In this document: in pieces, positions 18,710-27,649 of the stretch
Position numbering within the stretch: position 1 is the stretch's first letter
How the letters are laid out: each line of letters begins with the position of its first letter
Assembly (NCBI RefSeq): GCF_003364315.1
Contig: NZ_NXLS01000001.1
Location: 310,001 to 374,000 of the forward strand
Reading direction: 5' to 3'
DNA length: 64,000 nucleotides
From: Helicobacter ganmani
GTDB taxonomy: Bacteria; Campylobacterota; Campylobacteria; Campylobacterales; Helicobacteraceae
Notes under the pieces: model-generated
Told to the model about the DNA's origin: nothing
The model's input: only the letters and a program-made list of their open reading frames with translations
Database searches by the model: none
Position numbers and translations under genes: made by a program

Positions 18710-18962
18710 TGTCATCGCAAGACTTCGTTAGAAGTCGTAGCAATCTATAATCTAAAATCTCGCAAAGACATTTCCCACTGCGTCATTGCGAGGCTTTAGC
18801 CGAAGCAATCTATAATTCTGCAAAAAGTAAATTTTGCAAAGGAATCTTTAAGACAATTTTAGATTATGGATTGCTTCGTCATTCGTTCCACTCATTCCTC
18901 GCAATGACGACGATAGCAAAGTTATGGATTACTGCAATTCTTTACAAAATCTCGCAAGGACG
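18710..18962. repeat. composite REP-like repeat
   Basis: Contains several palindromic words: GCGTCATTGCGAGGC, GCCGAAGCAATCTATAATTC, then in opposite sense TTAGATTATGGATTGCTTCG and CCTCGCAATGACGACG. It reads like two or three copies of one element in opposed orientations and could fold into a long imperfect hairpin. It lies exactly at the break point of the glycosyltransferase fragment. No gene is present. Confidence 0.7.
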
Positions 18963-18964
18963 CC

Positions 18965-19750
18965 CTACTCTATCAATCCTAACTGCCCGATACGATACAA
19001 AGCAAAGTCATATTTCACAGGGTCTTTTGCGTCAAACTCCTTGAGCTTGGTTGTGATTTCTAACACTGCTTTGAAATCATAAGTTTTTCGCTTCAAAAGC
19101 CCTAATCGCCTTGCGATTCTAAAGGTATGCGTATCTAGCGGCAAAAGCAAATCACTTGTCTTAACTTTCTCCCACTTGCCCAAATCCACACAATCCTTTC
19201 GCACCATCCAACGCAAAAAGAGATTCCACCGCTTCAGCGGCGAAGAAGAATCCACAACCCCAAGTAAAAACTTCAAACCCTCTGTTACCTCCTCTATTCT
19301 TGCATAAATTGCATTTTGAAGTGAGCGAATCCCTCCAAAAATAGAATCACTCCGATAACCCTGCAAGAAAATCTCTTGTAGGGATTCCAAGCCTAAAAGA
19401 GCTTCAAAGAAGCGTTGAATCTCGGCATTATTCTGAAAACGATAGACTTTTGAAGTGCAAAGAACAGAATCGCAAGATTGTAAATTTTCTAATGCGTTTA
19501 GGTTGCAAGAATTTAAGAATCTTAAAATAGACTGCACATTTCCATAAGCAAATAAAGCGCAAAAAAGTGCGACTTTATCGCTTTTAAATTGTCTTGCTAT
19601 TCCTAATGGGTCGGGTAAATCCTCATTAATCGCCTCTTGTGAGTTAAAAAGCTGATATTGTTCTTCTAAAAGGTGATAAAGAAATTTTTGTGATGGATTC
19701 TTTGGGACTTTAAGTCTCTGTAAAGTCTGTTTTGTAAGCCTAGATTCCAT
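18965..19750 (-). CDS. TIGR02757/DUF2400 family protein
   Basis: A 261-residue cytoplasmic protein of the DUF2400 family. Landmarks are EDLPDPLGIARQFKSDKVALFCALFAYGNV, LRWMVRKDCVDLGKW, LLLPLDTHTFRIARRLGLL and DPVKYDFALYRIGQLG. The family looks distantly like helix-hairpin-helix DNA glycosylases, but its function is unknown to me. It is divergent from dnaJ. Confidence 0.85.
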   Translation of the reverse strand: MESRLTKQTLQRLKVPKNPSQKFLYHLLEEQYQLFNSQEAINEDLPDPLGIARQFKSDKVALFCALFAYGNVQSILRFLNSCNLNALENLQSCDSVLCTSKVYRFQNNAEIQRFFEALLGLESLQEIFLQGYRSDSIFGGIRSLQNAIYARIEEVTEGLKFLLGVVDSSSPLKRWNLFLRWMVRKDCVDLGKWEKVKTSDLLLPLDTHTFRIARRLGLLKRKTYDFKAVLEITTKLKEFDAKDPVKYDFALYRIGQLGLIE

Positions 19751-19881
19751 ATTTTTCCTTAAAAATAAAATAGAATCTTAACAAAAAAAGTAAAACTTTT
19801 ATTTAATTACTTCTTTAAAGTTAATTACGCTAAAATGCAAAATTTTTATTTTCTAAAACAATAAAATGATTAGGAGTATTT

Positions 19882-20997
19882 TTGGAAGAATTTGATTATT
19901 ATGAGATTTTAGAAGTCAATCGCACTGCAAGCGGAGAGGAAATCAAAAAAGCTTATCGCAAAATGGCATTAAAATACCACCCCGATAGGAATCCTGATAA
20001 TGAAAATGCCGAAGAAATGTTCAAAAAAGTCAATGAAGCCTATCAAATCCTAAGCGACAAAGAAAAGCGTCAAATCTACGATACCTATGGAAAAAAAGGT
20101 TTAGAATCCAGCGGATTTGGGTTTGGAGATATGGAGGGAAGTATTTTTGATATTTTCAACTCTGTTTTTGGAGGGGGATTTGGAGGATTTGGCTCAAGAC
20201 GCAAAAAAGATGAAAAATATTCGCGTGATTTAGCGATTGAATTAGAGCTTAGTTTCCAAGAAGCAATTTTTGGCTGCAAAAAAGAAGTGGAAATCCGCTA
20301 CAAAAGCGCTTGTAGCGCGTGTAAAGGAAGTGGGGCAAAAGATGGTAAGGTAACGACTTGTAGCACATGTAAAGGAAGTGGGCGAGAGACTTTTACACAA
20401 GGATTTATGACCTTTGCCCAAACTTGCTCCAAATGCCACGGAAGCGGGGAAACGAGTGCAGAAAAATGTGAAAAATGCTTAGGCAAAGGTTATCAAGAGG
20501 AAAAAGAAAAATTTGAGATTAAAATCCCAGAGGGTGTAGATAATCAAAACCAAATCCGCGTGCAGGGGAGAGGAAATAAAATGCCAGATGGTTCGCGGGG
20601 AGATTTGTATGTAGAAATCTTCGTGCAAGAAGATACGCATTTTATCCGTCATCGCAATGATATTTATTTGGAAGTTCCCGTGTTTTTTACACTTGTAATG
20701 CTTGGTGGCAGCATTAAGATTCCAACACTTACCAAAGAAAAAGAATTAGAACTCAAAATTCCTATCGGCGTCAAGGATAAGCAGCAGTTTGTCTTTTATG
20801 GCGAAGGTGTAAAGAGTGTCAATAGTGGTAAAAAAGGCAATTTTATCGCAGTAGTGAATATTTTGTATCCTGACAAACTAGAAGAAAAACAACGTAATTT
20901 GCTCTTAGAACTTCATCAGTCGTTTGGTTATGAGGAATCCAAACCAATTAATTGCTTAGAAGGCTTAGTGGATAAAATCAAAAATTGGTTTAAATAA
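19882..20997 (+). CDS. dnaJ: chaperone DnaJ
   Basis: Hsp40 co-chaperone of DnaK, 371 residues. J domain with KYHPDRNP (HPD at about 33-35), Gly/Phe-rich linker (GGGFGGFGS), four CxxCxGxG zinc motifs ([32 protein letters not shown]) and the C-terminal client-binding domain. The start is TTG with a good AGGAG 7 bp ahead; no in-frame ATG is better placed. Expected heat-shock regulation is not visible as a clear CIRCE or HspR site. Confidence 0.95.
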   Translation: MEEFDYYEILEVNRTASGEEIKKAYRKMALKYHPDRNPDNENAEEMFKKVNEAYQILSDKEKRQIYDTYGKKGLESSGFGFGDMEGSIFDIFNSVFGGGFGGFGSRRKKDEKYSRDLAIELELSFQEAIFGCKKEVEIRYKSACSACKGSGAKDGKVTTCSTCKGSGRETFTQGFMTFAQTCSKCHGSGETSAEKCEKCLGKGYQEEKEKFEIKIPEGVDNQNQIRVQGRGNKMPDGSRGDLYVEIFVQEDTHFIRHRNDIYLEVPVFFTLVMLGGSIKIPTLTKEKELELKIPIGVKDKQQFVFYGEGVKSVNSGKKGNFIAVVNILYPDKLEEKQRNLLLELHQSFGYEESKPINCLEGLVDKIKNWFK

Positions 20998-21012
20998 ATA
21001 AAAGAAAAATAA

Positions 21013-22356
21013 ATGCAAAAAGCTTTATGGATTCTCATTGCAGATATTTTGCTCTTTAGTGCGCTTTTTACTTGGCTACCTTTTACCAAAGAAGCCAATC
21101 TTGGTATTTGCATTTTGGCATTTGTCGGGATTTTGTGGGTGAGCGAAGCAGTGCATACCACGATTACTGCTCTCATTGTTCCTTTGCTTGCGGTAATATT
21201 TGATTTACAAGATGTTACAACTGCTCTTAAACCTTTTGCAAATCCCGTAATTTTCCTTTTTTTTGGAGGATTCGCCTTAGCAAGTGCATTGCATATTCAA
21301 GGCTTAGATAAATTACTTGCTAATCGCCTTATCTTGCTTGCTAAAGGCAGAATGTCTGTTGCGATTCTTATGCTTTTTGGTGTGAGCACATTGCTTTCTA
21401 TGTGGATTAGCAACACCGCAACAGCAGCGATTATGTTGCCCTTAGCTCTTGGTATTTTATCTAATTTAGACATTACAAAGAATCGCGGAACCTTTTTGTT
21501 TGTGCTTTTAGGTGTAGCTTATAGTTCAGAAATTGGGGGTTTTGGCACAATGGTAGGAAGCCCGCCCAATATCATTGCTGCTTCTTATCTTGGAATCAAC
21601 TTTTTAGAATGGATGAAACTTGGGATTCCTTTTATGTGCATTATGCTTCCTTGTATGATTGGAATCCTATATTTACTTCTTAAACCTGATTTAAATCAAA
21701 CTTTTCATCTTGCATTAGAAAAAACAGAATGGGATTTTAAAAAAATCCTTACTTTAATTATTTTTGGACTCACTGCGACTGCTTGGATTCTTAGCGCGAA
21801 ATTAAGCGAATACTTTGGCGGAATCAAAGATTTAGATTCCATTATCGCATTAAGTTGTGCGATTGCCATAGGTATAAGCCGCGTCGCAACTTGGAAAGAG
21901 ATTCAAAGCAACACCGATTGGGGTGTTTTATGGCTCTTTGGCGGAGGGCTTGCCTTAAGCGTGATTCTCAAAGATTCCGGAGCAAGCGCAGTGTTGGCAA
22001 ACGGAGTTACCGCTCTTTTTGGGAATAGTAATTGGCTTATGATTATCCTTGTAACTGCGCTTTTTATTATTTTCTTGACAGAATTTACAAGCAATACTGC
22101 AAGTTCTGCCTTATTAGTGCCAATCTTTGGCGTTGTAGGAGACGCTCTTGGTATGCCACACGCAATGCTACCTCTCGTCATTGGATTTGGTGCAAGTTGT
22201 GCCTATATGTTACCTGTCGCCACACCTCCGAATGCGATTGTTTATGGCACAGGTTATATTCGGCAGATAGAAATGATGAAATATGGTGCGTGTGTAAATT
22301 TATTTTCTATCGTCTTAATTCTAATCTTTGCGTGGTTTGTTTGGCGTTTTATATAA
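21013..22356 (+). CDS. SLC13/DASS family anion permease
   Basis: A 447-residue membrane protein with about 12 hydrophobic segments. The two SNT repeats of the DASS fold are visible as MWISNTATAAIMLPL near 145 and FTSNTASSALLVPIF near 365, plus GGFGTMVGSPPNIIA and PVATPPNAIVYGTG. It probably imports dicarboxylates or sulfate with sodium. Its stop is 8 bp from the ATG at which the plasmid remnant inserted, so it was originally directly upstream of ogt. Confidence 0.9.
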   Translation: MQKALWILIADILLFSALFTWLPFTKEANLGICILAFVGILWVSEAVHTTITALIVPLLAVIFDLQDVTTALKPFANPVIFLFFGGFALASALHIQGLDKLLANRLILLAKGRMSVAILMLFGVSTLLSMWISNTATAAIMLPLALGILSNLDITKNRGTFLFVLLGVAYSSEIGGFGTMVGSPPNIIAASYLGINFLEWMKLGIPFMCIMLPCMIGILYLLLKPDLNQTFHLALEKTEWDFKKILTLIIFGLTATAWILSAKLSEYFGGIKDLDSIIALSCAIAIGISRVATWKEIQSNTDWGVLWLFGGGLALSVILKDSGASAVLANGVTALFGNSNWLMIILVTALFIIFLTEFTSNTASSALLVPIFGVVGDALGMPHAMLPLVIGFGASCAYMLPVATPPNAIVYGTGYIRQIEMMKYGACVNLFSIVLILIFAWFVWRFI

Positions 22357-22363
22357 AGAAAAA

Positions 22364-22784
22364 ATGATCTTTAAAGCCTAAGATTGAGAAGAATGCACTA
22401 AAAGTATCAATAACAATTAAATCGCAGTCTGCTAACTCATTAAGTTCTTGTTTTAAGCTATCCATAGGTTCTTTATCAATTTTTGGAAGCTCATTAGAAA
22501 ATTCAAGCTCTATGCTATTAAATGGGTAAAAATTTTCTATATTTTTAATGCGTTCTAAAATCGCTTGATTTTTGTCTTCTATACTCCAAAAAAGGTTTTA
22601 AACCCTCATTTATAGCATTAGCACATACTTTTAGGGCTAAAAAAGATTTACCCACCTCGCTATTGCCACTTAAGACAGCCACAGAGCCTTTTTCTAATTT
22701 AATGGTATCTTCACAAATCACAGAAACATTTTCATCGCTAAAAATTCCTAGTGTAATTGTATCAATAGTATTGCGTTTAGGCAT
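22364..22784 (-). pseudogene. repA: RepA-like AAA ATPase, N-terminal half
   Basis: Plasmid RepA/RecA-like ATPase (AAA_25 type). The start MPKRNTIDTITLGIF and Walker A LSGNSEVGKSFLALK are intact. A run of six T (22588-22593 on the complement) shifts the frame: one T fewer gives KPFWSIEDKNQAILERI, the expected continuation. The corrected frame goes on through LADCDLIVIDTFSAFFS (Walker B) to the element's left edge, where the gene is cut. The C-terminal half is at 24116-24727. Confidence 0.85.
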
Positions 22785-22786
22785 TT

Positions 22787-22990
22787 TTATCCTTCGCTCA
22801 TTTCAATAATTTCAAAAAGTTGCTTTATGATTTTAGGATGTAAAATCTCTCCACTATGATGAGGAATAACCATTCTGTAAGAATCTTTTTTATAGATTCT
22901 ACGGCTACCTTATTGTCTATCAATCAAAAAACCATTTTGCAATAAAAGCCTTTCTGCTTCTTTTGCAGTCATTCTTGGAAATTCAGGCAT
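22787..22990 (-). pseudogene. hicA: HicA toxin with nonsense mutation
   Basis: The frame reads MPEFPRMTAKEAERLLLQNG, FLIDRQ, stop, GSRRIYKKDSYRMVIPHHSGEILHPKIIKQ and so on: a HicA double-stranded RNA-binding toxin with the catalytic histidine in IPHHSGE. The stop TAA replaces the lysine codon of the usual RQKGS. The start lies inside the end of hicB (ATGCCTGA) and repA begins 2 bp after it. The toxin is therefore dead in this copy while the antitoxin remains. Confidence 0.88.
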
Positions 22991-23246
22991 TGGCTAAAAC
23001 CATAGGAACAATTGAAGTTATTTTATTTTCAATGGTTCTTTTTTCTTCACTTTTAAGGCTTTCTAAATAAAGTTCCCCTGCTTCTTTTATATTAAACAAA
23101 GCCTCTTCATAAGTATTACCTTGCGAAACACAACCTTCAAGCTCTAAAATGCGTGCAAAATACCCATCTTGATCTTTTTCAATAATAACATTCAATAGCA
23201 TTTGATGTACAGAATTTATCGACTTAAATAGAATAGGTTTTGACAT
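22983..23246 (-). CDS. hicB: HicB-type antitoxin
   Basis: An 87-residue HicB fold protein: LNVIIEKDQDGYFARILELEGCVSQGNTYEEALFNIKEA is the partial RNase H-like core that covers HicA. A short C-terminal tail follows, with no clear DNA-binding domain. It precedes hicA and overlaps its start, so the order is antitoxin first. It appears intact although its partner is inactivated. Confidence 0.85.
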   Translation of the reverse strand: MSKPILFKSINSVHQMLLNVIIEKDQDGYFARILELEGCVSQGNTYEEALFNIKEAGELYLESLKSEEKRTIENKITSIVPMVLANA

Positions 23247-23517
23247 AAATAGAATAGTTTCTAAATATTTTAAATTATTTAATATAATTTAAAATTTAAA
23301 AAACACCATTCTTACGAATGGAGATTCGGTAAATCAAAAATTTTTAATTTTTGAACTTTTATAAAAAATCGTAACAATAACGATTTTAAATAACTCCAAA
23401 AGAGAAGTTTTAATAAAAAATGATAAAAAATAATTTGATGGTTTTAAGTTTTGTAAGCTTTTTAATTCTTTCTTTTAAATTTTTTGTTTATGAAGGTTTT
23501 TAAATAAAGATTTTTAT
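23247..23517. other. non-coding plasmid region with two hairpins
   Basis: No gene. CCATTC-TTAC-GAATGG (23306-23321) and AAAATCGT-7 nt-ACGATTTT (23365-23387) are perfect short inverted repeats in otherwise 85-90 percent A+T sequence. This is the only sizeable gap in the plasmid remnant and lies ahead of hicB, so it could hold the hicBA operator or the old replication origin. Confidence 0.45.
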
Positions 23518-24109
23518 TTATAAAAGGTTGATTATAAAATCATAATTTGCAAATTCTACGCCTTTGCCATAAACATTAATTCCAAATTCTATAAGTTTAT
23601 CTTTTAATTTAACAATCTCTTTCTTTATAAAGTCTATAAGCTTTAATTGCGCAAAACTCACTATAACTAAGGATTTTCTTATCAGGAAAACTTGTTAAAA
23701 ATCTAATTAAATCCTATGCGACTAGAGAATTTAAATCAATGAGTATTTTTGACAAGTCATCATCATAAGAAAGTGTAGATTCTGTTTCAAGCCTTTTGAT
23801 GTATTCTCTACGAACTGTCAATACAAATACAGATACAATCACGCCATTTTCTTTTGTGATACGCTCTACAGAATCAAACATTAAAATCCCTTTATCTCTT
23901 TGCATAATTGTTTTTTTATCTTTATCTTCAATATTTTGTGTAAAGGCTAAATCATAAGCAAAGCGAGAAATTTCTGTAAATTTTTGTTTTAACCAAGAAT
24001 AATTACTAGGAGATTTATTAAGATATTGTCTTAAAAACTTGTAAGGCTCTAGCCTTACTTCCATATCCCAAAAATTTTCTTGATATTTTTTAATAACGCT
24101 TGTATCCAC
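23518..24109 (-). pseudogene. plasmid gene downstream of repA, broken
   Basis: Starts with GTG at 24109, 4 bp after the repA stop, and codes MDTSVIKKYQENFWDMEVR onward for 131 residues to a TAG. The same frame continues past the TAG as DLIRFLTSFPDKKILSYSEF, then a frameshift near 23635 leads to KKEIVKLKDKLIEFGINVYG and ends at 23518. So one gene of about 195 codons has one nonsense and one frameshift mutation. No family is recognised; its position suggests a replication accessory protein. Confidence 0.7.
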
Positions 24110-24115
24110 ATTTTT

Positions 24116-24727
24116 TTAAATATATAAAAATAAAGCATCTAAGATATTTCTATGTGTTTGTGTAAGCAAAGAATTTTTAAGAGTAATCGCATAAGATGAA
24201 CCATTAAAGCTTGCCATTTCAAATTCTATTTTATTGTCATTTTCTTTAAAAGCTTTGTAAAAATTAGTATCTGTAAGCTTTCGTGAGCTTAAATAAAAAA
24301 CTCCCCTATTTTCATTCATGGTTACATAGCCCTCTGCTAAATCATTAACACTTACAGCAGAAATATCTTTTTTATTGATAATTTCTAAAGTATGATTGTC
24401 AATATCTTCTACTTTTACATCTTTAATTAAAGGTTCATCAATACTAAAGTTCTGTAATACTTTGATTGTTTTTTGAAACTCACCGGCATTAATATTATTG
24501 TTATCTTTTAATACTTCAAGTAAGCGATAAGTTGTAGAATTTTTATCTTCTCCTTTTTGAAATGAGAGCTTATAGACAAGTCTAGGAGCATTGATAATGA
24601 CAGAGCTACCCATAAGACTTTCACCCTTTTTATCTAAATGGTGGAGTAATAAAATAGCTTGTTTATTTGATTTTGCTACATCTGTTAAAATATTAAAGAA
24701 ATTTTGCACATCATTTTGATTATTCTG
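24116..24727 (-). pseudogene. repA: RepA-like AAA ATPase, C-terminal half
   Basis: Begins at the element's right edge with HQNNQNDVQNFFNILTD and continues KQAILLLHHLDKKGESLMGSSVIINAPR, the histidine switch and sensor region of RepA/RecA-like plasmid ATPases, then a C-terminal domain to a normal stop. It has no start of its own except a GTG. It is the missing second half of the gene at 22364-22784. Confidence 0.85.
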
Positions 24728-25074
24728 ATGAAAATTTTTGAAGCAATCTTACAAAGTCCTTTGGGTGAAATCCTCATTAAGGACAATGGCAGGGCAATTT
24801 TAGAAGTTTGTTTTGTGGATTCCCAAAACTCCTCTCAATCCAATGCAAACCCCTTAACGCTTGAGGCCATACGAAAATTAAAAGAATGTTTGCTCTGCAA
24901 CGCAAAAAGTTTGATTTGCCTCTATCGCCCTATGGAACAGAATTTCAAAAATCGGTTTGGGAAGAGCTTTGTGAGATTCCCTATGGAGAAGTCCAAACCT
25001 ATGGCGCAATAGCACAAAAATCTACTTTATTAGAATTAGATGGAACAACTCTATCACAACAACACAATGACTAA
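24728..25074 (+). pseudogene. ogt: methylated-DNA--cysteine methyltransferase remnant
   Basis: The ATG at the plasmid's right edge opens MKIFEAILQSPLGEILIKDNG, the N-terminus of Ogt/Ada-C. Near 24890 the frame shifts; the next frame gives KKFDLPLSPYGTEFQKSVWEELCEIPYGEVQTYGAIAQKS, the DNA-binding helix region. Sequence homology then stops before the catalytic PCHR, which is absent. The gene thus has a frameshift and has lost its active site. A short stretch at 25240-25300 (GGAACACGCAAAAGC..CCTCTATCGCC) resembles the frameshift region again and may be a second fragment. Confidence 0.85.
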
Positions 25075-25279
25075 TTTTTATCCTTGCGAAATTTCGCAAG
25101 AAAACAATGTTGTCGCTCTTGAGAGCAGTTACAATGCGTGAAGTGCATTGCATAAACACTGCCCCTGCAAATCCATAATTTAGGATAAAGATATATGCTT
25201 AATGGAATCTTTTAATTGGAATTCTACATTATAAATTACTTAAACTCCTCGCAGGAACACGCAAAAGCTTAACTTTCCT
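25075..25279. other. debris behind ogt with 18-bp palindrome
   Basis: No gene. CTTGCGAAATTTCGCAAG at 25083-25100 is a perfect palindrome and could act as a terminator or recombination site. The right end repeats part of ogt imperfectly. Confidence 0.4.
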
Positions 25280-26113
25280 CTATCGCCGAATATGGCTTAA
25301 AAAATACTGCAAACGCTCATTTTTAGGAGAATCAAAAAATTCCATTGGGGGAGAATCCTCCAAGATTTTTCCACCCTCCATAAACAAAACCCTTGTTGCC
25401 ACCTCTTTGGCAAAACCCATTTCGTGCGTAACACACACCATACTCATTCCCTCATCAGCCAAGCTTTTCATTAAACTTAGCACGCCACCCACCATTTCAG
25501 GATCTAGCGCACTTGTGGGCTCATCAAAAAGTATTACTTCTGGCTTCATTGCGAGCGAACGTGCAATCGCAACCCTCTGCTTTTGTCCTCCACTTAAGCG
25601 AGAAGGGTATTCATATGCCTTATCATACAATCCTACACGTTGCAATAAAGCCAAACCCACTTCTTTTGCTTCCCCGACACTCATTTTTTTAAGCTTAATG
25701 GGAGCTAAAGTAATATTTTCTATTACATTTAAATTATTAAATAAATTAAAATGTTGGAATACCATACCCATTTTGGCACGCGCTTCATTAATGTCTTGTC
25801 GGTCTTTTTTGTCGTATTCTTTTATGGCGAGATTTAAAGCCTTGCCTTTGAGATTTGCTAATTCCGGATACAAATCAATACTAATTTCAGAAATGCGCCG
25901 ATTATCTAGCCAAATCTCTCCACTATCTGGAATCTCAAGCAGGTTTAAACAGCGCAAAAAAGTGCTTTTACCACTTCCGCTTGGTCCAACGATGACAACT
26001 TTCTCTCCTCGCTGAAATTCCACATTCAAGCCATTAAGCACAATTTTCTCACTCTTGTCCTCTTTTGTGCTACTTTCATAATATTTTTTAACTAAATTTC
26101 TAACGCTTATCAC
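25280..26113 (-). CDS. amino-acid ABC transporter ATP-binding protein
   Basis: A 277-residue GlnQ/PAAT-type ATPase: Walker [11 protein letters not shown]-loop MVFQHFNLF, signature RLSGGQKQR, Walker [13 protein letters not shown], and H-loop [10 protein letters not shown]. It is about 30 residues longer than usual because of a charged insert ([20 protein letters not shown]) ahead of the Q-loop. It powers uptake of a polar amino acid with the permease (14-bp overlap) and the binding protein upstream. Confidence 0.93.
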   Translation of the reverse strand: MISVRNLVKKYYESSTKEDKSEKIVLNGLNVEFQRGEKVVIVGPSGSGKSTFLRCLNLLEIPDSGEIWLDNRRISEISIDLYPELANLKGKALNLAIKEYDKKDRQDINEARAKMGMVFQHFNLFNNLNVIENITLAPIKLKKMSVGEAKEVGLALLQRVGLYDKAYEYPSRLSGGQKQRVAIARSLAMKPEVILFDEPTSALDPEMVGGVLSLMKSLADEGMSMVCVTHEMGFAKEVATRVLFMEGGKILEDSPPMEFFDSPKNERLQYFLSHIRR

Positions 26114-26798
26114 TTTTTCTTAGTTTCCCCTCGTATTTCTTAACAACAAAGCTCGCAATCATTACCAACACCAAATAGCAGAGTGCCAAGAAAAAATATG
26201 GAATCATATATTCATAGCTTGCACTACCAATCGTCTTAAACGCATAGGTTAAATCATGAACGGTAACATAATTTGCTACCGAAGTTTCTTTAAGAAGCGT
26301 GACGAACTCATTTCCTAAATTTGGCAACGCATTTTTCAAGGCTTGCGGAAAAACAATAAAACGCATACTTTGTTTAGAATTAAGCCCAAGTGCCCTTGCA
26401 GCCTCATTTTGTCCGCTATCCACGCTCAAGATTCCACCGCGAATAATCTCACTAACATACGCACCACTATTAAGACCAAAAATCACAATAGCAACCAATA
26501 AAGCACTGCTTCCCGCCAAACCAAAAAGAGGTAGAATTACAAAATAGATGAACAAAAGCTGCACAACAATCGGCGTCCCACGAAAGAATCCCACATACAG
26601 CTTTCCAATTCCCACAAGCAAATATTCTAATGTGTTTTTCTCTTCTTTGGTAATTAAAATCGCAAGCATTGTGCCTACAAAGATTCCAATCATCAAACCA
26701 CACACTGCGAGTAGAATCGTAACAAACAAACCCTCTACAACAAGCGTGTAACCGCCTTTGACAATGAGTTGATTATAAAAAATTTCTATTTTATCCAT
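26100..26798 (-). CDS. amino-acid ABC transporter permease
   Basis: A 232-residue HisM/GlnP-type inner membrane permease with about five hydrophobic segments. The EAA loop is visible as [25 protein letters not shown], and [13 protein letters not shown] near residue 75 is the family N-terminal motif. One permease gene is present, so it probably works as a homodimer. It lies between the binding protein and the ATPase. Confidence 0.92.
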   Translation of the reverse strand: MDKIEIFYNQLIVKGGYTLVVEGLFVTILLAVCGLMIGIFVGTMLAILITKEEKNTLEYLLVGIGKLYVGFFRGTPIVVQLLFIYFVILPLFGLAGSSALLVAIVIFGLNSGAYVSEIIRGGILSVDSGQNEAARALGLNSKQSMRFIVFPQALKNALPNLGNEFVTLLKETSVANYVTVHDLTYAFKTIGSASYEYMIPYFFLALCYLVLVMIASFVVKKYEGKLRKSDKR

Positions 26799-26812
26799 AA
26801 ATTCTTGGGCTT

Positions 26813-27595
26813 TTAATAATACTTTTTAATAATTTTATCTAGCACGCCCTCTGTTCGCATTTTCTCAAGTGCTTGATTAATGGAATCCAAAAGCTCTTGA
26901 TTACCTTTTTTTACTGCAATTCCATACCTCTCTTCCGTCAAATACGCGCTTAAAACTTCTGTGTTTGCGTAGTTTTTGGAGATTAAACGCGCGGGAGCTT
27001 CATCAATAATCACAATATCAATCTGCCCATTTTCTAGCGCACTTACCGCCAAAGAACCATTGACGAATCCCTTAACTTCAGCATTTTTAAAGCCCTCAAA
27101 ACCCCAATCTTTATCGCCTTGCGCATAAAATGCCCCTGTTGTTCCCGTTTGCACACCAATCTTGATTCCATTCTTTTTGTTGATTGCCTTAATGAGTTCT
27201 GCTGCATTATCACCCACAGCTTTTAATTCAGAATCGGAATTTTTAATGATGACAACTTGATTTGCATTATAATAAGAGGTAGTAAAATCCACAACTTTTG
27301 AACGCGCCTCATTAATCGTCAAACCACTTGCACCAAAATCTACATTTGCACTACTTACAGCACTCACAACAGAATCAAATTCCATATCTTTAATTTCCAA
27401 AGTTTTACCCAAAATCTTTGCCACCTCTTGTGCAATCTCTACATCAATGCCCTTAAATTCATTGCCCTCTTTATATTCAAAAGGCGGAAATTCTGCAGCA
27501 GTAGCCATTACAATCTTTTCTTCATTCTTGCTACAACCTTGCACAAAAATCACCGCCAAAATCGCCAACAAACTTGCCCAAATCAACTTTTGCAT
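26813..27595 (-). CDS. amino-acid-binding lipoprotein of the ABC transporter
   Basis: A 260-residue solute-binding protein. A signal peptide ends in VQGC, a lipobox, so it is lipid-anchored. FPPFEYKEGNEFKGIDVEIAQEVA, DFGASGLTINEARSKVVDF and GVQTGTTGAFYAQ are type II binding-protein landmarks, with an arginine (EARSK) for the ligand carboxylate. Substrate likely a polar amino acid; which one is not clear. AAGGAAAAGGTATG lies ahead of the start. First gene of the operon. Confidence 0.92.
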   Translation of the reverse strand: MQKLIWASLLAILAVIFVQGCSKNEEKIVMATAAEFPPFEYKEGNEFKGIDVEIAQEVAKILGKTLEIKDMEFDSVVSAVSSANVDFGASGLTINEARSKVVDFTTSYYNANQVVIIKNSDSELKAVGDNAAELIKAINKKNGIKIGVQTGTTGAFYAQGDKDWGFEGFKNAEVKGFVNGSLAVSALENGQIDIVIIDEAPARLISKNYANTEVLSAYLTEERYGIAVKKGNQELLDSINQALEKMRTEGVLDKIIKKYY

Positions 27596-27649
27596 ACCTT
27601 TTCCTTTAACGAAATTAAGCTTGGATTATAGCAAAATTCCGCATATTTT

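Larger units (their letters stand above)
22364..24730. mobile_element. integrated, decayed repA/hicAB plasmid
   Basis: About 2.36 kb between the SLC13 gene and ogt. Both edges carry ATGA (22364-22367 and 24728-24731). All genes inside read leftward. The N-terminal part of repA ends at the left edge and its C-terminal part begins at the right edge; joining the edges through one copy of ATGA gives one continuous repA frame (..GFKDHQNNQND..). Removing the element puts ogt's ATG directly behind the SLC13 gene. This is what single-crossover integration of a small circular plasmid would leave. Every long gene except hicB is broken. Confidence 0.85.

Noticed and set aside
23247-23517. CRISPR-like or iteron array
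   Set aside because: Only single hairpins are present; no regularly spaced repeats. No CRISPR array or cas gene was seen anywhere in the window.
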